From Sphingobium estronivorans (GTDB lineage: Bacteria; Pseudomonadota; Alphaproteobacteria; Sphingomonadales; Sphingomonadaceae), in the NCBI RefSeq assembly GCF_008692605.1, contig NZ_LFCT01000025.1:32496-96495 (forward strand): a stretch of 64,000 nt of DNA. Reading direction: 5' to 3'. Below the pieces are notes generated by a model. The model ran no database searches. It worked only from the letters and a program-made list of their open reading frames with translations, and had not been told where the DNA came from. The first letter of the stretch is position 1. Each line of letters starts with the position of its first letter. Of the stretch, positions 34,517 through 43,744 are shown one piece after another. A program made the position numbers and the translations under genes.

Positions 34517-35584
34517 ATGACATCTGTTTCGAACGCGCTGGCGCAGCCTGTCCCGCTGCGCCGCCGCGCCACGGTCATGTTCGCGATGCTGATCGCCGCC
34601 AATCTGGCCGCATGGAGCTGGGCCTTCGCCCTTTTCGCGGGCAATACCGTCATGCTGGGCACGGCGCTGCTCGCCTGGAGCCTGGGCCTGCGTCATGCGG
34701 TCGATGCGGATCATATCGCCGCCATCGACAATGTGACCCGCAAGCTGATGCAGGACGGCCAGCGCCCGCTGACCGTAGGCTTCTGGTTCGCCATCGGCCA
34801 CAGCGCCATCGTTCTGATCGCCGCCGTGGCCATCGCCGTCGCCGCCAGTGCCCTGAGCCGCGTGGAGGCGGTGGGCGCGGTCAGCGGCGTCATGGCGACG
34901 ATCGTCTCGGCAACCTTCCTCTTCGTCATTGCGGCGATGAATCTGATCATCCTGAGATCGGTTCTCAAGACATTCAATCATGTTCGCAACGGTGGAGCCT
35001 ATGTCGATGAAGATATGGATATTCTTCTCGGCGGTCGGGGATTGCTGGCGCGCATCTTCCGCCCCCTCTTCCGCCTCGTCACGCGAAGCTGGCATATGGC
35101 GCCGCTCGGCTTTTTGTTTGGCCTGGGCTTTGACACCGCCACGGAGGTCGCCATCCTCGGCCTGTCCGCCGGGCAAGCCGCCAGCGGCCTTTCCTTCTCG
35201 ACCGCGCTCATCTTCCCGCTGCTCTTCGCGGCGGGCATGGCGCTGATCGACACGGCGGATGGCGCGCTGATGATGGGGGCCTATCAATGGGCCTTCGTGA
35301 AGCCGATCCGCAAGCTCTACTACAACATCACCATCACGCTTGTGTCCGCCCTGGTCGCGCTGCTCATCGGCGGGATCGAGGCGGCGGCGCTGCTCGGCGA
35401 CAAGCTGGGCCTGTCGGGCGGCATCTGGACGCTGGCGGCCGATCTGGGCGCGCATTTCAACAGCCTCGGCTTCCTCATCATCGGCCTGTTCGCCGCCTGC
35501 TGGCTGGTGAGCTGGGCCGTCTACCGCTGGAAAGGCTTCGACGAGATCGAAGTCGCTCTCGAAACCCAAGGAAATCCCGCATGA
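34517..35584 (+). CDS. Nickel/cobalt transporter (NiCoT, HoxN family)
   Basis: A 355-residue inner-membrane permease with about eight hydrophobic segments. It has the family signature RHAVDADHIAAIDN in helix 2 and LGFDTATEVAIL in a later helix, both involved in metal recognition. As first gene after a cobalamin riboswitch and joined to cobW by a 4-base overlap, it very probably imports Co2+ for corrin synthesis. Nickel transport cannot be excluded from sequence alone. Confidence 0.92.
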   Translation: MTSVSNALAQPVPLRRRATVMFAMLIAANLAAWSWAFALFAGNTVMLGTALLAWSLGLRHAVDADHIAAIDNVTRKLMQDGQRPLTVGFWFAIGHSAIVLIAAVAIAVAASALSRVEAVGAVSGVMATIVSATFLFVIAAMNLIILRSVLKTFNHVRNGGAYVDEDMDILLGGRGLLARIFRPLFRLVTRSWHMAPLGFLFGLGFDTATEVAILGLSAGQAASGLSFSTALIFPLLFAAGMALIDTADGALMMGAYQWAFVKPIRKLYYNITITLVSALVALLIGGIEAAALLGDKLGLSGGIWTLAADLGAHFNSLGFLIIGLFAACWLVSWAVYRWKGFDEIEVALETQGNPA

Positions 35585-36621
35585 AGAAAATTCCCGCAAC
35601 CGTCATCACCGGCTTCCTCGGCGCCGGAAAGACCACGCTGATCCGACACCTCATCGAAAATGCAGGCGGACGCCGGCTCGCCCTCATCATCAACGAGTTT
35701 GGAGACGTCGGCGTCGACGGCGCGCTGGTGCGGGGCTGCGGCGATGAAGCCTGCCCCGACGAGGACATCATCGAATTGGCGAACGGCTGCATCTGCTGCA
35801 CCGTGGCGGACGATTTCCTGCCGACCATGCAGCGCCTGCTCGACCGCCCGACGCCGCCCGATCACATCATCATCGAAACCTCCGGTCTCGCCTTGCCCAA
35901 GCCGCTGGTGAAGGCTTTCCAATGGCCCGACATCCGCACACGGGCCACGGTGGACGGCGTGATCGCGCTGATCGACGCCGACGCGCTGGCCGCCGGTCGC
36001 TTCGCCCATGACGAAGCAGCGCTCGCCGCTGCCCGCGCCGCCGACCCGACGCTGGACCATGACAGCCCGCTGGAGGAACTGTTCGAGGATCAGCTCGCCT
36101 GCGCCGACCTCGTCCTGCTCAACAAAACCGATCTGGTGAACGCCGACACGCTAGCCGGGCTGGAACAGGACCTCGCCAAGGAGATCCGCCCAGGCGTCCG
36201 CATCATCCGCGCCGCGAAGGGCGAGATCGACCCCGCCATCCTGCTCGGCCTCGACGCGGGCGTGGAGGACCAGATCGACTCTCGCCCCTCCCATCATGAC
36301 AATGAGGAGCATCATGACCATGATGATTTTGAAAGCTTCATCGTCGACCTCAGCGAACTCGGCAATCCCGAACCGCTGCTGGCGGCCCTTACCGATACCA
36401 TCGCCGCGCACGACATCTTGCGGGTCAAGGGCTTCCTCGCCATCGCAGGCCGCCCCGCCCGTCTCGTCGTGCAAGCGGTCGGCCCGCGCATACAGCATCA
36501 TTATGACCGCCATTGGCAGCCCGGCGAACCGCGCGCGTCCCGTCTCGTCGTGATTGGCCAAACGGGCCTGGACCGCGCCGCCATCGAAGCCGCCCTCGGC
36601 GCGCAGACGGTCGCCGCCTGA
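35581..36621 (+). CDS. cobW: CobW-type GTPase, cobalt chaperone
   Basis: A 346-residue P-loop GTPase of the COG0523 group, thought to deliver cobalt for corrin synthesis. It has GFLGAGKTTL at 11-20, the metal-binding GCICC motif, an NKTDLV guanine motif, a His/Asp-rich loop (HHDNEEHHDHDD) in the middle and a C-terminal CobW_C domain. ATG 35581 overlaps the transporter stop by 4 bases. The stop shares one base with cobN. Confidence 0.94.
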   Translation: MKKIPATVITGFLGAGKTTLIRHLIENAGGRRLALIINEFGDVGVDGALVRGCGDEACPDEDIIELANGCICCTVADDFLPTMQRLLDRPTPPDHIIIETSGLALPKPLVKAFQWPDIRTRATVDGVIALIDADALAAGRFAHDEAALAAARAADPTLDHDSPLEELFEDQLACADLVLLNKTDLVNADTLAGLEQDLAKEIRPGVRIIRAAKGEIDPAILLGLDAGVEDQIDSRPSHHDNEEHHDHDDFESFIVDLSELGNPEPLLAALTDTIAAHDILRVKGFLAIAGRPARLVVQAVGPRIQHHYDRHWQPGEPRASRLVVIGQTGLDRAAIEAALGAQTVAA

Positions 36622-39600
36622 TGCACCTGCTGACCGCCACGCCCGGTACCGTCTCCAACGGCGAGGAAGCGATCGACCTCGGCCAATCGCCTGGCGACAT
36701 CGTGCTGCTGACCGTGGCGGACAGCGAACTCGCCTGCTTCGCCAGCGCAGCCCACATATTGGCGGAGCAGCAAGGGGAAGCTGCTCCGTCGATCCGGCTG
36801 GCCAACCTCCTGCAACTCAAGCACCCCTATTCCGTCGACCTCTATGTCGAACAGGTGATTGCCCACGCGAAATTCGTCTGCGTGATCTTGCTGGGAGGTA
36901 AGAGCTACTGGCCCTATGGCATTGATGAAATTGCCAATATTGCCCGCGAAAAAGGCATAGCCTTCGCTGCCATAGCCGATGGCCGTGACGACGACCCCGA
37001 CCTGCGCGCCGCCTCGACCTTGCCCGCTGAAAGCTGCGATCAGCTTCGCGATTATCTGCGCCAGGGCGGCATCCTCAACGCCATCGCCTTCCTCAAGACC
37101 GCCGCCCGCCTGGGAGGCATCGATGCGGGCACCCCAGACGCACCGGTTCCGGTGGCCGAAGCTGGCCTTTACCTGTCGGGTACCGACCGCCCGACGCTGG
37201 AGCAGGTCAAGGCCCGCTGGACTCCGGGCCAGCCCATGGCTCTGTTCATTTTCTACCGTGCTCTGCTGGTCGCCGGCACCCTCGAAGCCGTGGACGCCAT
37301 GATCGAGGGTCTCGAACAGGCAGGCATGAATATTCTGCCGGTCCATGTCCGCGCCCTGCGCGAACCCTTCGCCAGAGACTTCCTCCAGACCCTCATGGCG
37401 GAAACGCCGCCGGACGTCATCCTCAACGCCACCGCCTTCGCCGCGAGCGCCCCCGGAGAACCGCGTACCCCTTCCATCCTGGAACAAGCGGACTGCCCCA
37501 TCCTTCAGACCATCTTCGCCAGCGCCGAACAAAGCGCCTGGGAGGAAAGCGCCCGAGGTCTCGGCCCGCGTGACCTCGCCATGCACATCGCGCTCCCCGA
37601 AGTGGACGGCCGCCTCTTCTCCCGCGCAGTCGCCTTTAAGGCTGCCGCCCGCTTCGACCAACTTACAGAATGCAGCATCATCGTCCCAAAGGTTCTGGAG
37701 AACCGTGTTAACTTTGTTTCCCAACTATCTGTAAATTGGGCCAAACTTCGAAAAACAGCCAACGCCGACCGCCATATTGCGCTTGTCCTCGCCAACTATC
37801 CAAACAAGGACGGGCGCATCGGCAATGGCGTCGGTCTGGATACGCCCGCCAGCGCCGCCGCGATCCTCAATGCGCTAACCGAGTCCGGTTACAGCACCGC
37901 CCATGCGCCGACCGACGGCGCAGCGCTGATGCGCCTCATGACTGCCAGCGTCACCAATGCCGAGCCGGATCGCCCCTCTGAAGTCCTGCTTCCCCTCGCC
38001 ACTTACGAAGCCGCCTTCGCCACCCTTCCCGAATCCGCCCGCAAAGCCATGGAAACCCGCTGGGGCACGCCCGAAGCCGATCCCTTCTTCCGTCATGGCG
38101 CGTTCCACCTTCCTGTCCATCGCTTCGGCAATATCGCCGTCGCCGTCCAGCCCTCCCGCGGCTATCATATCGATCCGAAAAGCAGCTACCACGACCCGGC
38201 CCTGCCGCCGCCGCATGGCTATCTGGCCTTCCATATCTGGCTGGCGCAATCGTTCGGCGCCCATGCCGTCGTCCATGTCGGCAAGCACGGCAACCTCGAA
38301 TGGCTCCCCGGCAAAGCGATTGCGCTCTCGGAAAACTGCTTCCCCGAAATCTGTGCTGGGCCGATCCCGCAAATCTACCCCTTCATCGTCAACGATCCCG
38401 GCGAAGGCACCCAGGCGAAGCGCCGGATCGGTGCCTGCATCATCGACCATTTGACGCCCCCGCTTACCCGCGCGGAAACCTATGGCCCGCTCAAGGAACT
38501 GGAGGCGCTGGTCGATGAATATTATCTCGCCGCCGGAATGGACTTGCGCCGCCTCGAAACGCTGCGCAAGGATATTCTCTCCCTCGCTGCAAGCCAGGGG
38601 CTGGACAAGGACGCGGGCGCGCAGGGAAGCGGAGACGATACCTTAACAGCGATCGATAACTATCTGTGTGATCTCAAGGAAATGCAAATTCGTGACGGCC
38701 TGCACATTTTCACGCAGAGCCCGCAAGATTCCCTCCGCCGCGACCTCCTCATCGCGCTTGCCCGCTGCCCCAGAGGCATGGACCAGGCGGGCCAGCAATC
38801 CCTCCTGCGCGCCCTTGCCGACGACTTCTCATTGAGCTTCGACCCGCTGGATTGCGTGATGAGCACGCCCTGGACCGGCCCCCGCCCGAAACCGCTCGAA
38901 ACCCGCGCCGAAGCGCCATGGCGCACCACGGGCGATACGGTGGAACGCCTCGAACTCTACGCCATGCATCTGCTCGACAGCGGCGAGCCGGCCCCCGGCC
39001 CGCAAAGCGCCGCCGTTCTCGATGCCATCGAAACCGATCTCGCCCCCCGCGTCACCGCCTGCGGAGAAGCCGAAAAGACCGCGCTCCTCAAGGCGCTCAA
39101 TGGCAATTTCGTGCTTCCCGGCCCCTCCGGCGCGCCCACCCGGGGCCGCCCCGATGTCCTCCCGACCGGTCGCAATTTCTATTCGGTCGATACCCGTTCC
39201 GTCCCCACGGTCGCCGCGTGGAATCTCGGCCAGCGCTCCGCCGACCTCATCGTGCAGGACTATCTTCAGCGAGAGGGCGACTATCCCCGCGCCATCGCAC
39301 TATCGGCCTGGGGCACCGCCAATATGCGGACCGGCGGCGACGATATTGCCCAGGCTCTCGCGCTGATGGGCGTCCGCCCGCGTTGGGATTGGGCATCGGG
39401 CCGAGTCATCGGCTTTGAGGTGATGAAGATCGCCGAACTGAACCGCCCCCGCGTCGATGTCACTTTCCGGGTCTCCGGCTTCTTCCGCGACGCCTTCCCG
39501 GAACAGATTGATCTGCTCGACAGCGCCGCCCGCGCCGTCATGGCGCTGGACGAACCGGAGGAAGACAATCCCGCCGCCGCTCGCCATCGCGCGGAATCCG

Positions 39601-40355
39601 CTGCCCTGATCGCGGCAGGCACGCCCGAAAAGGCCGCTGCCCGCCGCGCTGGCGCCCGCATCTTCGGTTCAAAGCCCGGCGCTTACGGGGCGGGCCTGCA
39701 AGCCATGATCGACGAAAAGATCTGGCACGACCGTTCCGACCTCGCGAATGTCTATCTCGACTGGGGCAGCTACGCCTATGGCGGCGGCGTCGAAGGCGAT
39801 GCCGAACGCAGCCTCTTCGCCCAGCGCCTGACCCAAGCCGACGCCCTGATCCAGAATCAGGACAATCGCGAACATGACCTGCTCGACAGCGATGATTATT
39901 ACCAGTTCGAGGGTGGCATCGCCGCCGCCGTCGAGCATCTCTCGGGCAGGAAACCGCTTTCCTACCACAATGACCACAGCCGCCCCGAACGCCCGGTCAT
40001 CCGCACGCTGGAGGATGAGATCGGCCGCATCGTCCGCGCCCGCGTCACCAACCCCAAATGGATCGCGGGCATGATGCGCCACGGTTACAAGGGCGCGTTC
40101 GAGATCGCCGCCTCGGTCGATTATCTCTTCGCTTTCGCCGCCACCACCCATGCGGTGAAGGACCATCATTTCGACGCCGTCCACGCCGCCTTCATCGAGG
40201 ACGAGACGGTCCGCGCCTTCATGGCGCAGGCCAACCCCGCCGCCCTGCGCGAAACCGCCGCCCGTCTCCACGAAGCGCTCGACCGTAACCTGTGGAAACC
40301 CCGCTCCAACAGCGCCGCCATGCTCCTCTCGCACATCAAGGAAGACCGCCCATGA
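36621..40355 (+). CDS. cobN: Cobaltochelatase subunit CobN
   Basis: Large subunit (1244 residues) of the ATP-dependent aerobic cobaltochelatase that puts Co2+ into hydrogenobyrinic acid a,c-diamide. Family blocks are HVGKHGNLEWLPGKAIALSE, YPFIVNDPGEGTQAKRR, PTGRNFYSVDTRSVPT, and VYLDWGSYAYGGG near the end, as in CobN and the related BchH/ChlH proteins. ATG 36621 shares a base with the cobW stop (TGATG). The partner subunits CobS and CobT are not in this window. Confidence 0.96.
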   Translation: MHLLTATPGTVSNGEEAIDLGQSPGDIVLLTVADSELACFASAAHILAEQQGEAAPSIRLANLLQLKHPYSVDLYVEQVIAHAKFVCVILLGGKSYWPYGIDEIANIAREKGIAFAAIADGRDDDPDLRAASTLPAESCDQLRDYLRQGGILNAIAFLKTAARLGGIDAGTPDAPVPVAEAGLYLSGTDRPTLEQVKARWTPGQPMALFIFYRALLVAGTLEAVDAMIEGLEQAGMNILPVHVRALREPFARDFLQTLMAETPPDVILNATAFAASAPGEPRTPSILEQADCPILQTIFASAEQSAWEESARGLGPRDLAMHIALPEVDGRLFSRAVAFKAAARFDQLTECSIIVPKVLENRVNFVSQLSVNWAKLRKTANADRHIALVLANYPNKDGRIGNGVGLDTPASAAAILNALTESGYSTAHAPTDGAALMRLMTASVTNAEPDRPSEVLLPLATYEAAFATLPESARKAMETRWGTPEADPFFRHGAFHLPVHRFGNIAVAVQPSRGYHIDPKSSYHDPALPPPHGYLAFHIWLAQSFGAHAVVHVGKHGNLEWLPGKAIALSENCFPEICAGPIPQIYPFIVNDPGEGTQAKRRIGACIIDHLTPPLTRAETYGPLKELEALVDEYYLAAGMDLRRLETLRKDILSLAASQGLDKDAGAQGSGDDTLTAIDNYLCDLKEMQIRDGLHIFTQSPQDSLRRDLLIALARCPRGMDQAGQQSLLRALADDFSLSFDPLDCVMSTPWTGPRPKPLETRAEAPWRTTGDTVERLELYAMHLLDSGEPAPGPQSAAVLDAIETDLAPRVTACGEAEKTALLKALNGNFVLPGPSGAPTRGRPDVLPTGRNFYSVDTRSVPTVAAWNLGQRSADLIVQDYLQREGDYPRAIALSAWGTANMRTGGDDIAQALALMGVRPRWDWASGRVIGFEVMKIAELNRPRVDVTFRVSGFFRDAFPEQIDLLDSAARAVMALDEPEEDNPAAARHRAESAALIAAGTPEKAAARRAGARIFGSKPGAYGAGLQAMIDEKIWHDRSDLANVYLDWGSYAYGGGVEGDAERSLFAQRLTQADALIQNQDNREHDLLDSDDYYQFEGGIAAAVEHLSGRKPLSYHNDHSRPERPVIRTLEDEIGRIVRARVTNPKWIAGMMRHGYKGAFEIAASVDYLFAFAATTHAVKDHHFDAVHAAFIEDETVRAFMAQANPAALRETAARLHEALDRNLWKPRSNSAAMLLSHIKEDRP

Positions 40356-40957
40356 TCGAACGCACGCCGGAACAACATGCCGAAAAGATGAAAAAGAAAC
40401 AGGCCGCTCATGACAAGATCATGGCGACCAAGACCCGGGAAAAGGGCCTGCTGATCGTCCACACCGGCAAGGGCAAGGGCAAGACGACCGCAGCGCTCGG
40501 CATGGTGGTCCGCGCCATCGGCCATGGCAAGAAAGTCGGCGTCGTCCAGTTCGTGAAGGGCGCCATGACCACCGGGGAAAAACGGGTGTTCGACGCGTTT
40601 CCCGACAATGTCGAGTTCAAGCCCATGGGCGAAGGCTTCACCTGGAACACGCAGGACCGCACCCGCGACATTGCCCTTGCGCGCGAAGCATGGGATGAGG
40701 TCAAACGCATGATCGCCGACCCCGCCTATGACATGGTCCTTGCCGATGAACTCAATATCGTCCTGCGCTACGATTATCTTCCGGTCGAAGAGGTGCTGGA
40801 AATCGTGACCGCCCGCGACGACATGAAACATGTCCTCATCACCGGCCGCAACGCGCCCGACACGCTGATGGAGGCGGCCGATCTCGTCACTGAAATGACC
40901 CTGATCAAACATCCCTTCCGCAGCGGCGTGAAGGCTCAGGCAGGAATCGAATTCTGA
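40352..40957 (+). CDS. cobO: Cob(I)yrinic acid a,c-diamide adenosyltransferase
   Basis: A CobA/CobO/BtuR-type enzyme of 201 residues that attaches the adenosyl group to cobalt. The P-loop GKGKGKTTA at 39-47 sits in the expected place, followed by VGVVQFVKG and DMVLADELNIVLRYDYL. ATG 40352 overlaps the cobN stop by 4 bases; upstream in-frame codons belong to cobN's other strand reading and lack family likeness. The stop overlaps the unusual bluB start. Confidence 0.95.
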   Translation: MIERTPEQHAEKMKKKQAAHDKIMATKTREKGLLIVHTGKGKGKTTAALGMVVRAIGHGKKVGVVQFVKGAMTTGEKRVFDAFPDNVEFKPMGEGFTWNTQDRTRDIALAREAWDEVKRMIADPAYDMVLADELNIVLRYDYLPVEEVLEIVTARDDMKHVLITGRNAPDTLMEAADLVTEMTLIKHPFRSGVKAQAGIEF

Positions 40958-41583
40958 CCCACACCGCCTTCGACATTGCCGCCTTCGAGGCTCTGGTCCA
41001 CGCCCGCCGCGACGTGCGCCATTTCCGCACCGATCCGCTGGACGAGGCGGAGGTGGAGCGCCTGCTGGCCCTTGCCCACAGCGCCCCCTCGGTCGGCCTG
41101 TCGCAGCCTTGGCGTTTCGTGCGGATCGTCACCCCCGCCTTGCGCGAGGGCCTGGCGGCCCATGTCGACGATCAGGTCGCGAAGGCGGGCAGGATGTACG
41201 AAGGCGATGAAGACAGCCTCTATCGCAGCCTGAAACTCCACGGCCTGCGCGAAGCCCCGGTGCTGTTCGCCGTCTATTGCGACGAAGGCACCGAAACCGG
41301 CCACCGCCTCGGCGCGATCACCATGCCCGAAGCGCGCCGCTATAGCTGTGTGATGGCAATCCACACCCTCTGGCTCGCCGCCCGCACGCGCGGCATCGGC
41401 TTGGGCTGGGTATCGATCCTGGACCGCCCCACGGTCGACGCGATGCTCTCCATAGCGGAAAGCTGGCGTTGCCTCGGGCTCCTGTGCCTCGGCTATCCGG
41501 TGAGCGAGGAAGCGACGCCGGAACTGGAACGGCGCGGCTGGGAACAGCGTACAGACTGGCACTCCACCATCGTGACGCGCTGA
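40954..41583 (+). CDS. bluB: 5,6-dimethylbenzimidazole synthase, likely CTG start
   Basis: A flavin-destructive enzyme of the nitroreductase fold that converts FMNH2 with O2 into dimethylbenzimidazole, the lower ligand of B12. Family features visible are ARRDVRHFRTDPL, SAPSVGLSQPWRFV, RRYSCVMAIHTLWLAARTRGIGLGWVSIL. The RRDVR segment lies before the first GTG (41014), so translation must start earlier. No ATG, GTG or TTG exists between the upstream stop at 40891 and 41014; CTG 40954, overlapping the cobO stop and 8 bases after AGGA, is the best choice, with ATT 40951 next. This gives 209 residues, within the family range. Confidence 0.87.
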   Translation: MTHTAFDIAAFEALVHARRDVRHFRTDPLDEAEVERLLALAHSAPSVGLSQPWRFVRIVTPALREGLAAHVDDQVAKAGRMYEGDEDSLYRSLKLHGLREAPVLFAVYCDEGTETGHRLGAITMPEARRYSCVMAIHTLWLAARTRGIGLGWVSILDRPTVDAMLSIAESWRCLGLLCLGYPVSEEATPELERRGWEQRTDWHSTIVTR

Positions 41584-41635
41584 AACAGCGCCCCCCTTCC
41601 CTTTCCTCCACTCTGCGCGTATGAGGCGCGGCGGA

Positions 41636-41866
41636 GCAGGTTTGCGCCTGCTCCATCGATCGCGTCGGTGCCCCCTCAAAGGGGCTTGAATGGGAATGCG
41701 GTGCGGGAGGAAAACTCCCAAATCCGCGGCTGTCCCTGCAACTGTGAGCGGCGAGCAAGGCAAGGACCGACCGCCCCCCTCAACCGGGGCAGGTCAGCCA
41801 CTGGAGCAATCCGGGAAGGCCCCCTGCCCATGCTATGACCCGCAAGCCAGGAGACCTGCCGTACGC
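41636..41866 (+). ncRNA. Cobalamin riboswitch 2 (upstream of cobG-F operon)
   Basis: A second full aptamer: GGGAATGCGGTG, AATCCGCGGCTGTCCC split over P4-P5, GCAACTGTGAGCGG, CCACTGG, GGGAAGG, and the B12 box AGCCAGGAGACCTGCC at 41845-41860. GCAGG near 41636 can pair with CCTGC at 41855-41859 for P1. It lies about 120 bases before the cobG start and should repress the ring-synthesis operon when B12 is plentiful. Confidence 0.93.
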
Positions 41867-41870
41867 AAAG

Positions 41871-41926
41871 GTCGCTCTTGCCTTGGTCCAGGGGATGGCC
41901 ACGGCTCGGTTCTCCGCACGAGCGAC
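41871..41926 (+). promoter_or_regulatory. Expression platform of riboswitch 2
   Basis: GTCGCTC at 41871-41877 can pair with GAGCGAC at 41920-41926. Bases 41871-41900 are identical to 34353-34382 after riboswitch 1, far more alike than the aptamers, so both operons share one type of control step. Confidence 0.6.
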
Positions 41927-41987
41927 GGTTTGAGCGGCTGGAAGGGCGATCTTCCAGTCGTCGTTGCGACGTGGGAGGTGAAGTCCA

Positions 41988-43115
41988 GTGCCAGACGCGC
42001 AGAGCGCCGAAGCCGCCATTCGCGGCTGGTGCCCCACTGCATGGCGCCCGATGGCGGCAGGCGACGGACTGCTGGTGCGCGTCCGTCCGCCGCTGGGACG
42101 TTTGAGCGTCGCCCAGGCGACGGAGCTTGGCGAAGCCTCCCGCCGCCACGGCAACGGTCTGATCGACCTCACCAACCGCGCCGCGCTCCAGATCAGGGGT
42201 GTGACCGGGCAAAGCCACCGCCCCCTGCTCGAACAGCTCGGTGCGCTTGGCCTCACCGATCCCGACCCAGCCCGCGAAGCCCGCCGCAATTTCGTCCTCG
42301 CGCCCGATTGGTGCGCCGGGGATGATACGGAAAGCATCGCCCAAGAGCTGCTCGCCCGCATCGATGACCTCCCCGAACTTCCCGCAAAGGTGGGCATCGC
42401 CATCGACACCGGCCCTGCCCCCGTCCTTACCCAGGTTCCCGCCGATTTCCGCTTCGAGCGCGGCGAAAGCGGCGACCTGCTTCTTCGCGCGGAGAGCCAT
42501 GCACGCGGTACGCCGACCAGTATCGAAACAGCCGCGCGAGACCTGATCGCACTGACCCGCTGGTTCCTCGAAACCGGTGGCGCCACCTCCGGTCGCATGG
42601 CCCGGCACAACCTACCCCTGCCACAGACCCCGACAATCGCACCCGCTTCCCCCCGTTCTTTCCAACAGCTTCTGGCGCAAGCCTCCGGCCCCTTCCACGG
42701 TCTTCCCTTCGGCCAACTGGACGCCGACAGCCTTGCCGCCATGGCAGGACGGCATGGCGTCACCGCGCTGCGCCTCACCCCATGGCGCGGCCTGATCCTG
42801 GAAGGCGGCACGACCAGCCCCGGCCACGCCGCGACAGACCCGCTGCTCCGCGTCGATGCCTGTCCCGGCGCCCCGGCCTGTCCGCAGGCCAGCGTCACCA
42901 CCCGCGATCTCGCCACGCGCCTGGCACCCCTTGTCGACGGCTCGCTCCATGTTTCCGGCTGCGCCAAGGGCTGCGCCCGTCCCACGCCCGCCGACATCGT
43001 CCTCACCGGCCGTCAAGGCCGCTTCGACCTCGCCCGCAAGGCCGGCGCCGGATCGCCCCCGGACCAGACCGGCCTCACCTCCCACCAGATTCTCGCTCTC
43101 TTCGGAAGCCCATAA
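41988..43115 (+). CDS. cobG: Precorrin-3B synthase
   Basis: An O2-dependent iron-sulfur enzyme that prepares precorrin-3A for ring contraction, the step that marks the aerobic pathway. The 375 residues resemble sulfite/nitrite reductases, with the [4Fe-4S]/siroheme cluster Cys in CPGAPACPQ and CAKGCARP and a ferredoxin-like domain RHGNGLIDLTNRAALQIRGV. The start is GTG 41988 with GGGAGG about 10 bases upstream. First gene after riboswitch 2. Its stop shares a base with cobH. Confidence 0.92.
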   Translation: MPDAQSAEAAIRGWCPTAWRPMAAGDGLLVRVRPPLGRLSVAQATELGEASRRHGNGLIDLTNRAALQIRGVTGQSHRPLLEQLGALGLTDPDPAREARRNFVLAPDWCAGDDTESIAQELLARIDDLPELPAKVGIAIDTGPAPVLTQVPADFRFERGESGDLLLRAESHARGTPTSIETAARDLIALTRWFLETGGATSGRMARHNLPLPQTPTIAPASPRSFQQLLAQASGPFHGLPFGQLDADSLAAMAGRHGVTALRLTPWRGLILEGGTTSPGHAATDPLLRVDACPGAPACPQASVTTRDLATRLAPLVDGSLHVSGCAKGCARPTPADIVLTGRQGRFDLARKAGAGSPPDQTGLTSHQILALFGSP

Positions 43116-43744
43116 TGCCCCATATCTACGAAACCGACGGCGCTGCCATCTACCGGGAATCCTTCCGCACCATCCGTGCCGAAGCCGAACTCGACCGTTT
43201 CTCTGTGGAGGAGGAACGCATTGCCGTCCGCATGATCCACGCGGCGGGTCTGGTTGGCCTCGCCCCCCATATCCGCTTTTCCCCAGCCTTCGCCCAGGCC
43301 GCCATCGCCACGCTGGAGGCAGGCGCGCCCATCCTCTGCGACGCCCGCATGGTGTCGGAGGGGATCACCCGCAAACGCCTGCCCGCCGGCAACCCGATCC
43401 TCTGCACGTTGAACGACGCACAAGTGCCCGAAATGGCAGACCGCATGGCCAACACCCGCTCGGCTGCCGCGCTGGAACTGTGGCGCCCGCATCTGGACGG
43501 CGCGCTGGTCGCGATCGGCAATGCGCCCACGGCGCTGTTCCATTTGCTCAACATGCTGGAAGACCCGACCTGCCCCCGCCCGGCGGCCATCATCGGCTGT
43601 CCGGTCGGTTTTGTCGGCGCGGCGGAATCGAAGCAGGCCCTATGGGAAAGCCAGCCCGTCCCCTGCTGCATCGTGGAGGGCCGCCTGGGCGGCAGCGCCA
43701 TCACCGTCGCGGCGGTCAATGCTATCGCGAGCGCAGCAGAATGA
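43115..43744 (+). CDS. cobH: Precorrin-8X methylmutase
   Basis: A 209-residue isomerase moving a methyl group from C11 to C12 to give hydrogenobyrinic acid. Family blocks are the RMIHAAGLVGLAPHI segment carrying the conserved His, PILCDARMVSEGITR, and AIIGCPVGFVGAAESKQAL. ATG 43115 follows the cobG stop with a shared base (TAATG). The stop overlaps cobI by 4 bases. Confidence 0.95.
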   Translation: MPHIYETDGAAIYRESFRTIRAEAELDRFSVEEERIAVRMIHAAGLVGLAPHIRFSPAFAQAAIATLEAGAPILCDARMVSEGITRKRLPAGNPILCTLNDAQVPEMADRMANTRSAAALELWRPHLDGALVAIGNAPTALFHLLNMLEDPTCPRPAAIIGCPVGFVGAAESKQALWESQPVPCCIVEGRLGGSAITVAAVNAIASAAE

